From: Nocardia albiluteola
GTDB lineage: Bacteria; Actinomycetota; Actinomycetes; Mycobacteriales; Mycobacteriaceae
Direction: 5' to 3'
DNA: 64,000 bases
NCBI RefSeq assembly: GCF_018860155.1
Contig: NZ_JAHKNI010000019.1
Location: forward strand, 62,001 to 126,000
The notes below the pieces were generated by a model. The model made no database searches. It was not told where the DNA came from and saw only the letters and a list, made by a program, of their open reading frames with translations. The translations under genes and the position numbers were made by a program. Positions 54,834 through 63,522 of the stretch are shown in pieces. Each line of letters begins with the position of its first letter. Position 1 is the first letter of the stretch.

Positions 54834-55470
54834 ATGACTGAGGTGCAACGACATTCACGTCAATCTGCTGTCCCTGCCGATGGCCGAGGGGGTGTTATGG
54901 CTTCCACTGCTTACAACTCTTACCTGCACACCAGCGAGCTGCATTCGCTACAAGATTGCCTGACCTCCGCCGAGGGAGAGCGGTCGTTCCTGGTGGTCTG
55001 CCAGGTTCAGGAGCTCTACTTCGGCCTGATCGGCCATGACCTCGAGGTCGCGGCCGCACACCTGCACGGCGGGGAGGTCACGAAGGCGACGACGACGAAA
55101 CGCTCGCCGTGCTGCACCAGCGGGGTTTGCCGATCCCGGCCGAGGCCCTGAGCCGGGACACCACCGTGCAGCACTCGCCGCACCCGGAGATCGAACGTGC
55201 CTGGGGCGAGGTCTTCGCCGGTGGTGCGTACGCCGACTTGGCCGAGCTCGGTGACGCCCTGCTGGCGATCGCCGAGGGCTACGCCGACTACAAGCACCAC
55301 CACCTGCTGACCTCTCTTCGCACCTACGGCAACCGCCCGGGGTACTACGGAAAGCCCAGCGGCGACTGGCTTAAAGAGACGATCCAGGAACTGCCGTTCC
55401 CAGAGCTGTGGTCCGTTCGCACGGATGGTGACTGGAGCCTGCCCGACGTGGCCGGCCACCCGGGGCTGAC
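54834..55470 (+). pseudogene. Frameshifted tryptophan 2,3-dioxygenase-like gene
   Basis: From ATG 54834 one frame gives YNSYLHTSELHSLQDCL...FLVVCQVQELYFGLIGHDLEVAAAHL, the N-terminal heme-pocket part of tryptophan 2,3-dioxygenase. Around 55080 the frame shifts, and the next frame continues ETLAVLHQRGLPIPAEALSRD...YKHHHLLTSLRTYGNRPGYYGKPSGDW...FPELWSVRT, the C-terminal part. The central ~40 residues are also deleted. The intact enzyme makes N-formylkynurenine from tryptophan using heme. This copy is inactive. Confidence 0.75.
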
Positions 55471-55476
55471 GGACGA

Positions 55477-55513
55477 TATCAGCGCGAGTCCTCGCCGAGG
55501 ACTCGCGCTGATA
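55477..55513. terminator. Long perfect hairpin between the dioxygenase pseudogene and the CocE-type gene
   Basis: TATCAGCGCGAGTCCTCG and its complement at 55496-55513 form an 18-bp perfect stem with almost no loop. It lies 8 bp past the stop of the minus-strand hydrolase and after the plus-strand dioxygenase remnant, so it can end transcription from both sides. Confidence 0.75.
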
Positions 55514-55521
55514 CGTTGTGG

Positions 55522-57156
55522 TCACGGAGTCATCGGGATATCCAGCCGGGCCGGGCCGTCGAAGGTGACTGTGCTGTCGGGTTCGGTTTCGCCGGCGTAC
55601 AGCGGATCTTCGGTGGCGAGGATGAGCGCGAGTTTGTTGCCGATGGGGACCCGGTAGTCGGTGGCCTGCAGGGGCAATTCGATCGGGGAGGGTTGTTCCG
55701 GCCCGGGGTTGTGCACTGTGGCGGCGGCGTGGGTGATGATGCGCAGCGTGCCGGTGACGGGGTTGAGGTCGAAGAGGTACGCGATCACGGTGACCGCGCG
55801 GGTGGAGGCGGTCGCCGTCAGGTGGACCTTGGGGATGCCTGCGATGTGGCGTGGCATGAGGAACGGGACGGGGGTCTTCCAGACCGCGGCGGTGGACCGG
55901 TCGACGTCGGCGAGTTTCTGGCGCACGGGTATGAGGAGACGCTCGCGGAAGCCGTCCATGACCAGCTGGTTCACCGCGTGCACGTGCGGGGCACCCGTCC
56001 GGATGGTCTGCTCGAAGGCTTTCGGTGGGTCCGGAACCAGTGCGCCGTCCGGGGATTCGCCGGTGGGTGCCGCGAGGTAGTAGGTGCGGCCGGTCTCGGC
56101 CCAGGACGCCAGGTCGGGGGACGCGGTCATGGTGAAGCTGTACATGGTTTCGGTGTGCACCGCACCGTCGCTGTCGATGCCGTTGTCGACATCGCACAAG
56201 AAGTGGTCCAGCCAGTCGTAGGCGGCCTCCGTGGTCCGGGTGTATATGCCCAGCAGCAGTCCCGGGACCTCCACGGCCCCATGGTCGCCGACCGCCAGGT
56301 CCAGGCGCTTGGGACCGGGGAATTCGGTGAAGTAGTTCAGCAACTGGTTCTGCGGGAAAATCGTCTCGTGCCAGTAGCTGGTGAAAAAGGTTGGCACCCG
56401 GCGGCGTTCGCCTGCCGGAATGTGTGCGGGCGATCGGAGTCTCGCATATTCCAGCACGCCTTCGATATTGGTATTGGCTCGGAATTCCTCGAGCACCTTC
56501 TGCAACTCCGGGCTGGGATGCTCGCTTATCGCGGCCAGCGCTTCGGCGGCCAGGATGTGGCGGGTGTGGTTGTCGTAGAGCGCTTCGCCCAGATCCGCCC
56601 AGGTGCTCAGGGCGACAACGGCTTTCACCCGCTTGTCGGCCTGGGCGACGAGCTGGGCGATACCCGAGCCGTAGGAGATTCCGGCCATGCCGATCCGGTC
56701 GGCGTCTGCGCCGAGGTCCGGGTGGTCCAGCGCCCAGTCGATCACCCGGCGCCCGTCCGCGACGTCTTCGGGGCCGGCCACGGTCAGTTCGCCTTCGGAG
56801 CCGGGCAGTCCGCGTTCGGTGTAGGCGACAACGGCGTAACCGCGCATGAGCAGCCGGATCATCGCCCCGGAGTACATTTTCCAGCCCGTCGGATCGAGAC
56901 CGGCGGGCAGCACGATCACCGGGTGCGGGCCGTCGGTGCGCGGCCAGGCGGCCATGGCATCCAGCAATACGCCGCCGTCGCCGGGTATCTTGACCGGGCT
57001 GAACCGGCACAGGGTGCGGACGGCGGCGATGTCGTCGGCCAGGTAGTCGGGAACATCGGTGGTGTCGCCGGTGAGTAGGTCGTTCACCACCGCGAGCACA
57101 GCGGTTTCCTGATCGGGAGCGAGCAGGCGCAACTGATCCGGGCGAGCCTGAGGCAT
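55522..57156 (-). CDS. CocE/NonD-family (X-Pro dipeptidyl-peptidase-like) alpha/beta hydrolase
   Basis: A 544-residue serine hydrolase. The N-terminal alpha/beta-hydrolase domain holds HPVIVLPAGLDPTGW, YAVVAYTERGLPGSEGELTV and the nucleophile elbow GISYGSG; the later VGDHGAVEVPG probably supplies the catalytic His. The C-terminal part is a beta-rich jelly roll (FLMPRHIAGIPKVHLTATASTRAVTVIAYLFDLN), as in cocaine esterase and S15 peptidases. It has no signal peptide. AAGGA precedes the ATG by 8 nt. Substrate unknown; probably an ester or acylated peptide. Confidence 0.85.
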   Translation of the reverse strand: MPQARPDQLRLLAPDQETAVLAVVNDLLTGDTTDVPDYLADDIAAVRTLCRFSPVKIPGDGGVLLDAMAAWPRTDGPHPVIVLPAGLDPTGWKMYSGAMIRLLMRGYAVVAYTERGLPGSEGELTVAGPEDVADGRRVIDWALDHPDLGADADRIGMAGISYGSGIAQLVAQADKRVKAVVALSTWADLGEALYDNHTRHILAAEALAAISEHPSPELQKVLEEFRANTNIEGVLEYARLRSPAHIPAGERRRVPTFFTSYWHETIFPQNQLLNYFTEFPGPKRLDLAVGDHGAVEVPGLLLGIYTRTTEAAYDWLDHFLCDVDNGIDSDGAVHTETMYSFTMTASPDLASWAETGRTYYLAAPTGESPDGALVPDPPKAFEQTIRTGAPHVHAVNQLVMDGFRERLLIPVRQKLADVDRSTAAVWKTPVPFLMPRHIAGIPKVHLTATASTRAVTVIAYLFDLNPVTGTLRIITHAAATVHNPGPEQPSPIELPLQATDYRVPIGNKLALILATEDPLYAGETEPDSTVTFDGPARLDIPMTP

Positions 57157-57398
57157 GGCTGAATCCTTTCGGTCCTGTGTGTATTCCGTTGCGGCAGAAT
57201 TGATTCACGACGAAAGGGAAGCATTGCGGGGAGGAGATCCGAGCCCCCGCTGAGCAACAATCGTACCCTGCAACCGGCTGGCACACGATCGAATCGATCG
57301 AGCGAGAGTGCGGCCCGGTCCCTGGGGGTGTTGGCCGCGGCGGTAACGCTCCCGTCGTTACCGAATCGTCGTCGGCGGCACACGAGTGGAAAGTTTCC

Positions 57399-57433
57399 TT
57401 GACATGGGTGTGTGTGGTTTCGATACTGGAGTC
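57399..57433 (+). promoter_or_regulatory. Consensus promoter giving a leaderless transcript
   Basis: TTGACA (57399-57404), a 17-bp spacer and GATACT (57422-57427) form a near-consensus housekeeping promoter. The next gene's ATG is at 57434, 7 nt past the -10, which is where transcription should start. The mRNA is therefore expected to be leaderless. Confidence 0.7.
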
Positions 57434-57856
57434 ATGACAAGCAAGCTTTACATTCGAAAGTGGAGTGCGGGCGATCGGGCGCGTGCGTGGTCCTATCAGC
57501 GGGATTTCTGGCCTGGCATAATCGGCTATTTGGTGGTGCTTGCCGCGGTGCAGGTTTGGGGGAATCTGGACGGGCACAGCGCGTGGCGCTACCTGTGGGC
57601 GGTGCTCCCGGTGCTGCCCGCGCTGTGGATAGTGCGGGCGGTGTGGCGCCACGTCGGCCGCATCGATGACTATCAGCGGCTACTGCTGTTGCGCGGGCTG
57701 GCGGGCGGGTTCGCCGTTGCCATGATCACCGCGGTAACCGTTGGCCTGCTTGACATTACCGGCCTGTTTTCAGCGCTTCCTATTGCCGGGTGGATCATCT
57801 TCGGCGCCGGGATGATGGGTTGGGTGGTGGCCGGACAGATCGGGGCGCGTCGATGA
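57434..57856 (+). CDS. Four-helix membrane protein, unknown function
   Basis: A 140-residue protein with four membrane helices (IIGYLVVLAAVQVWG, LWAVLPVLPALWIVRAVW, GLAGGFAVAMITAVTVGLLD, IAGWIIFGAGMMGWVVAG) and a cytoplasmic loop HVGRIDDYQRLLLLRG. Pairs of such a protein with a small XRE regulator are common in actinobacteria; the regulator probably controls the pair. The consensus promoter ends 6 nt upstream, setting the start. The stop overlaps the regulator start (ATGA). Confidence 0.8.
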   Translation: MTSKLYIRKWSAGDRARAWSYQRDFWPGIIGYLVVLAAVQVWGNLDGHSAWRYLWAVLPVLPALWIVRAVWRHVGRIDDYQRLLLLRGLAGGFAVAMITAVTVGLLDITGLFSALPIAGWIIFGAGMMGWVVAGQIGARR

Positions 57857-58074
57857 AAAACCAGCTGCGCGCCCTTCGTGAGCGCCACAGCTGGACTCAG
57901 GCGATGCTGGCCGATCGGCTCGACGTCTCCCGGCAAACCATCAACGCCCTGGAAGCTGGTCGTTACGACCCCAGCCTGCCGCTGGCCTTCCGCATCGCCG
58001 CGCTGTTCGACCAGCCCATCGAAGCGATCTTCTTTCCCGACGAGGGGTCGCCCCGAGGAGGCGGTCGCGCCTGA
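57853..58074 (+). CDS. Small XRE-family transcriptional regulator
   Basis: A 73-residue Cro/CI-type regulator: MKNQLRALRERHSWTQAMLADRLDVSRQTINALEAGRYDPSLPLAFRIAALFDQPIEAIFFPDE is a complete helix-turn-helix domain of the YozG/'XRE, small' group. It overlaps the membrane protein by 4 bp and is probably an autorepressor of the pair. Confidence 0.9.
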   Translation: MKNQLRALRERHSWTQAMLADRLDVSRQTINALEAGRYDPSLPLAFRIAALFDQPIEAIFFPDEGSPRGGGRA

Positions 58075-58107
58075 TACCCCGGTACTACAGGTGATCAGGA
58101 CTCCGGG

Positions 58108-58983
58108 GTGATCCGCGCGCGGATATCGACCGACAGAGTAAGTCGCGTGAGCCTCAACGGTATCGGAAACACTCAGCCCGGCCCCGCCCGCGCAGCGCAG
58201 TCACCGACCACCATACGGGTCTGGGCCGCACTCGGCGTCTATGTCCTGTCCACCCTTGCTGCCTCGGCTGTTCTACTTGCGGTGCAACCTCATTCGGGCA
58301 TCGACCGCGCAGCGCTGTCACTGGTCCAGTTCGGCCCGGCGCTGGGTGCGCTGGCGACCTGGCTGCTGTTCAGGAAGACCGTCGCCGGACTGCTGCCCTC
58401 AGCAGTTTCGGCCCGGCGAGTAGGCGCGAGTGTCCTGGCAATGGTCACCGCCTGTGTGTTGTTCTGGCTATTGATCACGATGGCGGCTGTCATCTGGGGC
58501 ACCGCCCTGGTCGGCCCCGCAGGAGTCGGAGGCGTATCTTTCGCAGTGTTTGTGCTGCTCCAGCTCATCGGCGCGGGCGGCGAGGAAATCGGCTGGCGGG
58601 GTCTGATGCAGCCGATACTGGAATCTCGAATGGCCAGGCTCGCGGCAATTTCGGCGACCGGGGCGACGTGGGCCCTGTGGCATGTCCAGGCATTCGCGGC
58701 GGGCCCGGTGACCGCGGCCTGCTTCTTCGTCTCGGCGATGGCGTTTGCCATCGTGCTCGGATATCTGGGCAACGGAAGTTTCCGCCAGCGTGTGCTGACC
58801 GCGGCGATCGGGCATGGGCTGATCAATGTCGCAACGTATCTGCTGGCCGGTGACAACACCTTGGATCGTCCACAGATCGTGTTCGTCGCAATTGCCGCCG
58901 TGCTCGTCGCTGCGGGCGTGCTGGTGTACGCGCTCCGCTCAACTCAGCGGATCGGTGAGAGTTCCCAGAGCCGAACGTGCTGA
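58108..58983 (+). CDS. CPBP-family intramembrane (CAAX-like) protease
   Basis: A 291-residue membrane protein with about eight helices. Motif 1 of the ABI/CPBP metalloprotease family is GGEEIGWRGLMQPIL (EE-x3-R), and motif 2 is ATWALWHVQAFAAG with the catalytic-site His. A third His lies in IGHGLINVATYL. Such proteins cleave within membranes or protect against bacteriocin-like peptides. AGGA lies 7 nt before GTG 58108; GTG 58147 is a later option. It follows the XRE gene by 33 bp and may be in the same transcript. Confidence 0.85.
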   Translation: MIRARISTDRVSRVSLNGIGNTQPGPARAAQSPTTIRVWAALGVYVLSTLAASAVLLAVQPHSGIDRAALSLVQFGPALGALATWLLFRKTVAGLLPSAVSARRVGASVLAMVTACVLFWLLITMAAVIWGTALVGPAGVGGVSFAVFVLLQLIGAGGEEIGWRGLMQPILESRMARLAAISATGATWALWHVQAFAAGPVTAACFFVSAMAFAIVLGYLGNGSFRQRVLTAAIGHGLINVATYLLAGDNTLDRPQIVFVAIAAVLVAAGVLVYALRSTQRIGESSQSRTC

Positions 58984-59080
58984 ATGCGGTTACTCGCCGG
59001 GTGTGACAGCGGCGCCGGTCGGTGACCATGCGGCACGGCCGAAACAGCGGGGGGCCAAGGTTTGTCCGATACTGGCGATC

Positions 59081-62000
59081 GTGCAGTTCGGAATCCTGGG
59101 GCCGGTAGAGGTGCGGTGCGCTGACGAGAGTCCGGTAGCGGTAGGTGGGCCGCAGGTGCGGTCGCTGTTGGCGGTGTTGGCGGTGGACGCCGGCCGGGTG
59201 GTGTCTCGGGATCGGTTGATCGATGACCTCTATGGCGAGGATCCGCCGGGCGACGCCGGGCATGCGCTGCAGTCCCAGGTGTCGCGGCTGCGGCGAGCGT
59301 TGCGCGCCGCGGGTGCGGACGAACTGGTGGAGTCCTCGGCCGCGGGCTATCGGCTCGCGGCCGACCCGGAGTCGGTGGATCTGCACCGGTTCGTTCGGCT
59401 CGCCGAAGGGGGACGGATCGCGTTGCGGGACAGGGATCCTGCCACTGCGGTTGTGCTGTTGGATCAGGCTGCTCGGCTGTGGCGGGGCGCTCCGTTGGCC
59501 GACGTGCGTGACGCGCCGTTCGCTGCTGCGGTGGTGGTCCGCCTCACCGAGGCGTGGCTGACGATGCAGGAGGAGCGTGCGGAGGCTGCGCTGGCGCTGG
59601 GTGACCAGCGGGCGGTCGTCGAAGTGTTGCCGCAACTGGTTGCCGAACATCCGTTGCGGGAGCGGGCCCGGGCGCTGCTGATGCGCGCGCTGGCCGGCGC
59701 CGGCCGACAGGCAGAGGCACTGGAACTGTTCGAGCAGGGCCGGCAATTGCTCGCCGAGGAGCTGGGTGCCGACCCCTCGGCCGAACTGGCACAGGCGCAC
59801 CTGGCGATCCTGCGGGCTGACACCGAGTCTGCGCCGCCGGTCCGGCGCCTGCCCGCTCAGCTCACCAGTTTCGTGGGCCGTGACGACGAGCTGACGCAGA
59901 TCGCTTCGCTGCTCACGCGGTCCCGCCTGGTCACGCTGACCGGCCCGGGCGGTGTCGGCAAGACCCGGCTGGCGTTGGAGGCCGGCGTCCGGGCCCGGGG
60001 CGAGGTGTGTTTCGTGGATCTCTCGGCGCTGGTGGACGGCTCGCAGATAGCCGAGGAGATGGTGACGGTACTCGGCGGCCGCGCGAGCGCCGGGACGATA
60101 ATCGGCGCGGTCGAGGATGCGGAACCCCGGGTGCGCGCCATGCTCGCCGACCGGCCATTGCTGATCATTCTCGACAACTGCGAGCATCTGGTGTTCGACG
60201 TCGCCCGGCTGGCACATCGGTTGTTGCGCGACTGCCCGGGACTGCGGGTGCTGGCAACCAGCCGGGAAGCCTTGCGCATCACCGGCGAGACCGTGATCGC
60301 GGTCGGGCGGCTGCCGGTCGTGTCTGCCGAAGCGTCGCTGGCCGATCAACTCGGCTGTGCGGCGGTCCGCCTGTTCGCCGATCGCGCCGCGGCCGTGCGG
60401 CCCGGATTCACCGTCGATGCGGGCACGATCGCCATCGTGCGGCGCATCTGCGCGCGGCTGGACGGCCTGCCGCTGGCCTTGGAACTGGCCGCCGCCCGCG
60501 TGCGCACCCTCGACGCCGGCGAGATCGACGCGCGGCTGGCCGACCGGTTCCGGCTGCTGGCCCGGGGAGACCGCGCAGCCGAACCGCGACACCGGACCCT
60601 GCGGGCGGTGGTGGACTGGAGCTGGGATTTGCTGGAGCCGGCCGAACGCCTGCTGGCGCGGCGCTTCGCGGTGTTCGCCGATGGGAGCACTGCCCCTGCG
60701 GCCGCGTCGGTCTGCGAACTCGACGATGCGGACGAGCTGCTCGACAGCCTCGCGGACAAATCGCTGGTGGAGGTGCACGGTGGCCGCTACCGGATGCTGG
60801 AGACGATTCGCGCCTACGGCCTGGTGCGGCTGACCGAATCCGGTGAGCGTGAGCAGTTTCGACGCGTCCATGCCGAATTCTTCACCGGCCTGGCCGAGCG
60901 GGCGGATCCACTGTTGCGCGGCCCCGATCAGCTCGACTGGATGGCGCGGCTGGACGCCGAACATGACAACCTGCAGGCGGCGCTGCACTGGGCGATGAGC
61001 GCCGACCCAGTACTGGCGCAACGGCTCATCGCCGCCCAGGCATGGTATTGGTGGCTGCGTGGTTACCCCGGTGACGCCGTCGAATTCGCCGGTAAGCTGT
61101 TGCCTGCACTCGATCCTGCGGTGAGCCTCGAGGAATACACGCTGTGTGTGGCGGTCGCCGCACGCGCGCGAACCGAGCCGTCGGCAGCGGTCATGTCGGC
61201 CGTCGCCGCGTTGTCCAGCGTCGAAAAGCCCCTACAGCGGCCGCATGTGGTGTTTCTGCTGGCCACGGCCGGGGGGTTGCCGGAGCTGGGGCCGGAGCGG
61301 GAGCGTCTGCTGTTCGGTCCCGATCGATGGTCGCAGGCGTTCCTGCAGCTGGGGGAGGGGCTGCGCCTGCTGATGTCCGGTGAGCCGCAGGCCGCAGAGC
61401 ACGAATTGCACTGTGCCCTGGGGGGTTTCCGTGCTACGGGTGACCGCTGGGCGATTGCCACCACCATCGATAAGCTTGCCGCGGTCGCCGACTGGCGCGG
61501 TGACCGGAGCGCCGCGCTGGACCTGATCGACGAGGCTGTAGTTTTGCAGACCGAGCTGGGTGCCGGTGACGATGCCGCCGACCTGCTCAACCGGCGTGGC
61601 GACATTCTGGCCCGCGGGCCGGTCGCGTGCCGTGACGCAGACGGAGCCCGCGCCGCCTATTGCCGCGCCGCCGAGGTGGCCCGGTCGGTAGGCGCAACGG
61701 ACATGTACGCCAACGCTGTCCGCGGGCTCGGCGATCTGGCCCGGGCGGCAGGCGACCTGCCCGGCGCCCGGGAGCACTACGGCGTCGCGATTGCGGTGTC
61801 CGACAACGGTTCGGTCGGCATCGCGGAGGCCCGGGCTCGCAGCCTCATCGGGCTGGGCTGGGTTCGGTGTGCCGAAGCGGACTTCGGGCGCGGACGGGCG
61901 GCGCACCGCGAGGCGTTCGAGGTGGCACGCCACCGATCGCGGCCGGTGGCTGCGGCAGCTGTCGAAGGCATGGCGGGGGTTGTCGCGGCGCTGGGTGAGA

Positions 62001-62188
62001 CGGCTCGGGCGGCGCTGCTGCTCGGCGCCGCCAAGGCGCTGCGGGGGATGCGTGCCGCGGGCGACAGTGCGGCGGACGACACGGCCGCACGATGTCGCAC
62101 CGAACTCGGCGACCAGCAGTTCCGCGCTGCCTACGAGCATGGTGCCGGGTACTCGGTCGAGGAGGTGGCCGCACTGCTCGGTGAGTGA
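59081..62188 (+). CDS. SARP/AfsR-type regulator with STAND ATPase and TPR-like domains
   Basis: A 1035-residue transcriptional regulator. The N-terminal OmpR-like winged helix (VQFGILGPVEVRCADESPVAVGGPQVRSLLAVLAVDAGRVVSRDRLIDDLYG) and bacterial transcriptional activator domain (about 95-245) define a SARP. The STAND NTPase follows (LTSFVGRDDELTQIASLL; Walker A GPGGVGKTRLA; LLIILDNCEHLV), then helical repeats. SARP regulators usually activate secondary-metabolite or detoxification operons. The GTG at 59081 begins the conserved domain; the longer frame from 58826 runs through the protease gene. The FAD monooxygenase starts 51 bp later. Confidence 0.88.
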   Translation: MQFGILGPVEVRCADESPVAVGGPQVRSLLAVLAVDAGRVVSRDRLIDDLYGEDPPGDAGHALQSQVSRLRRALRAAGADELVESSAAGYRLAADPESVDLHRFVRLAEGGRIALRDRDPATAVVLLDQAARLWRGAPLADVRDAPFAAAVVVRLTEAWLTMQEERAEAALALGDQRAVVEVLPQLVAEHPLRERARALLMRALAGAGRQAEALELFEQGRQLLAEELGADPSAELAQAHLAILRADTESAPPVRRLPAQLTSFVGRDDELTQIASLLTRSRLVTLTGPGGVGKTRLALEAGVRARGEVCFVDLSALVDGSQIAEEMVTVLGGRASAGTIIGAVEDAEPRVRAMLADRPLLIILDNCEHLVFDVARLAHRLLRDCPGLRVLATSREALRITGETVIAVGRLPVVSAEASLADQLGCAAVRLFADRAAAVRPGFTVDAGTIAIVRRICARLDGLPLALELAAARVRTLDAGEIDARLADRFRLLARGDRAAEPRHRTLRAVVDWSWDLLEPAERLLARRFAVFADGSTAPAAASVCELDDADELLDSLADKSLVEVHGGRYRMLETIRAYGLVRLTESGEREQFRRVHAEFFTGLAERADPLLRGPDQLDWMARLDAEHDNLQAALHWAMSADPVLAQRLIAAQAWYWWLRGYPGDAVEFAGKLLPALDPAVSLEEYTLCVAVAARARTEPSAAVMSAVAALSSVEKPLQRPHVVFLLATAGGLPELGPERERLLFGPDRWSQAFLQLGEGLRLLMSGEPQAAEHELHCALGGFRATGDRWAIATTIDKLAAVADWRGDRSAALDLIDEAVVLQTELGAGDDAADLLNRRGDILARGPVACRDADGARAAYCRAAEVARSVGATDMYANAVRGLGDLARAAGDLPGAREHYGVAIAVSDNGSVGIAEARARSLIGLGWVRCAEADFGRGRAAHREAFEVARHRSRPVAAAAVEGMAGVVAALGETARAALLLGAAKALRGMRAAGDSAADDTAARCRTELGDQQFRAAYEHGAGYSVEEVAALLGE

Positions 62189-62239
62189 CGGTGAGCCGAT
62201 GGTGAGGCCGCGGTGAGCGCCGCGGCCGACGCTGTTCCC

Positions 62240-63451
62240 ATGACAGCGACACAGCAGTTCACCAACAAGACCGTTCTCATCTCCGGCGCCAGCGTCGCCG
62301 GGCCGGCATTGGCCTACTGGCTGGCCCGTTACGGGTTCACCGTTACCGTCGTCGAGCAGGCACCCGCCCTGCGCGAGGGCGGCTACAAAGTCGACATCCG
62401 CGGTGTGGCAATGGAGGTCGTCGACCGGATGGGACTGACTCCGCAGGTCCGCGCCGCATCCACGGCGATGCGCGGCGGAGCCTGGGTCGACGACTCGGGT
62501 AAGGCGCTGGCCACACTGGGGCCGGAACTCATCGGACTGCGTTCCCCCGGCGACGACGAGGTCCTGCGCGGAGATCTCGCCCGCATACTGTTCGACGCCA
62601 CCAAGGATAACGTCGAGTACCTGTTCGGCGACTCGATCACCGACCTGCAACAGCACGCCGACGGCGTGACCGTGCAATTCCGCAACGCTGCACCGCGCGT
62701 GTTCGACCTGGTGATCGGGGCCGACGGCATGCATTCGGCGGTGCGTCGCCTCGCCTTCGGACCCGAAGAACAGTTCGCCCGGCATACCGGCATGGCGGCC
62801 TGCGTGATCTCGGTATCCAACCACCTGAACCTCGACCACTGGGAACTCGTGCATCCGACGCCCGGGCGGGTGGTGCAGGTCTACAGCACCCGGCAGGCCA
62901 CCGCCAAAACCCAGTTCATATTCCAAGCGCCGCAACAACTCCCGGACCGCCGCGACCGCGCCGCGCAGCAACAACTGGTGGCCAACGCTTTCGCCGACGC
63001 CGGCTGGGAGACGCCGAACCTGGTACGCGCGCTACCCGAATCCCCGGACTTCTATTTCGACTCCGTCAGCCAGATCCATCTCGACCAGTGGTCGCGCGGC
63101 CGAGTCGCACTCGTCGGTGACGCCGCGTACTGCCCCTCACCGCTGTCCGGGCAAGGCACGAGCATGGCCCTGGTCGGCGCGTACGTTCTTGCCGGCGAAC
63201 TGAAAGCGACCGCCGGACACGTCGCCGCGTTCGACCGTTATCAGCGCGCCATGCAGGACTACGTCACCGAGAACCTGACGCTGGGCTGGAACAACGCCAC
63301 CCAGATGGTCGCGGCCGACCGCCGCGCGATCCGCACCCAGACCACCATGCTGCGCATGCTGCGGTACATGCCGTGGAAGGGCCTGGCCCTGCGGCCGATC
63401 ATCAAACCGTTGGAGCGTGCGGCCAACGCCATCCGCCTCACCGACTACTGA
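62240..63451 (+). CDS. FAD-dependent monooxygenase (aromatic hydroxylase family)
   Basis: A 403-residue group-A flavin monooxygenase. FAD motifs: LISGASVAGPALAYWLARYGFTVTVVEQ at the N-terminus (Rossmann fold), VIGADGMHSAVRR in the middle, and GRVALVGDAAYCPSPLSGQGTSMALVGAYVLAGEL at the end. Related enzymes hydroxylate aromatic rings or modify drugs such as tetracycline. GTG 62213 adds nine residues and is an alternative start. Just after a SARP regulator and before a VOC protein, it may belong to a small tailoring or resistance cassette. Confidence 0.88.
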   Translation: MTATQQFTNKTVLISGASVAGPALAYWLARYGFTVTVVEQAPALREGGYKVDIRGVAMEVVDRMGLTPQVRAASTAMRGGAWVDDSGKALATLGPELIGLRSPGDDEVLRGDLARILFDATKDNVEYLFGDSITDLQQHADGVTVQFRNAAPRVFDLVIGADGMHSAVRRLAFGPEEQFARHTGMAACVISVSNHLNLDHWELVHPTPGRVVQVYSTRQATAKTQFIFQAPQQLPDRRDRAAQQQLVANAFADAGWETPNLVRALPESPDFYFDSVSQIHLDQWSRGRVALVGDAAYCPSPLSGQGTSMALVGAYVLAGELKATAGHVAAFDRYQRAMQDYVTENLTLGWNNATQMVAADRRAIRTQTTMLRMLRYMPWKGLALRPIIKPLERAANAIRLTDY

Positions 63452-63522
63452 ACCCTCGCCGGCCCGCTCATGCAGGATTTTGTCACCAGCCGACCCCGCA
63501 ACACCTTTGAGGAGCACCCGAA

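Noticed and set aside
58823..61021. 732-codon minus-strand frame opposite the SARP regulator
   Set aside because: Arg/Gln/His-rich shadow of the plus-strand gene, typical of high-GC antisense frames; no motif or start site.
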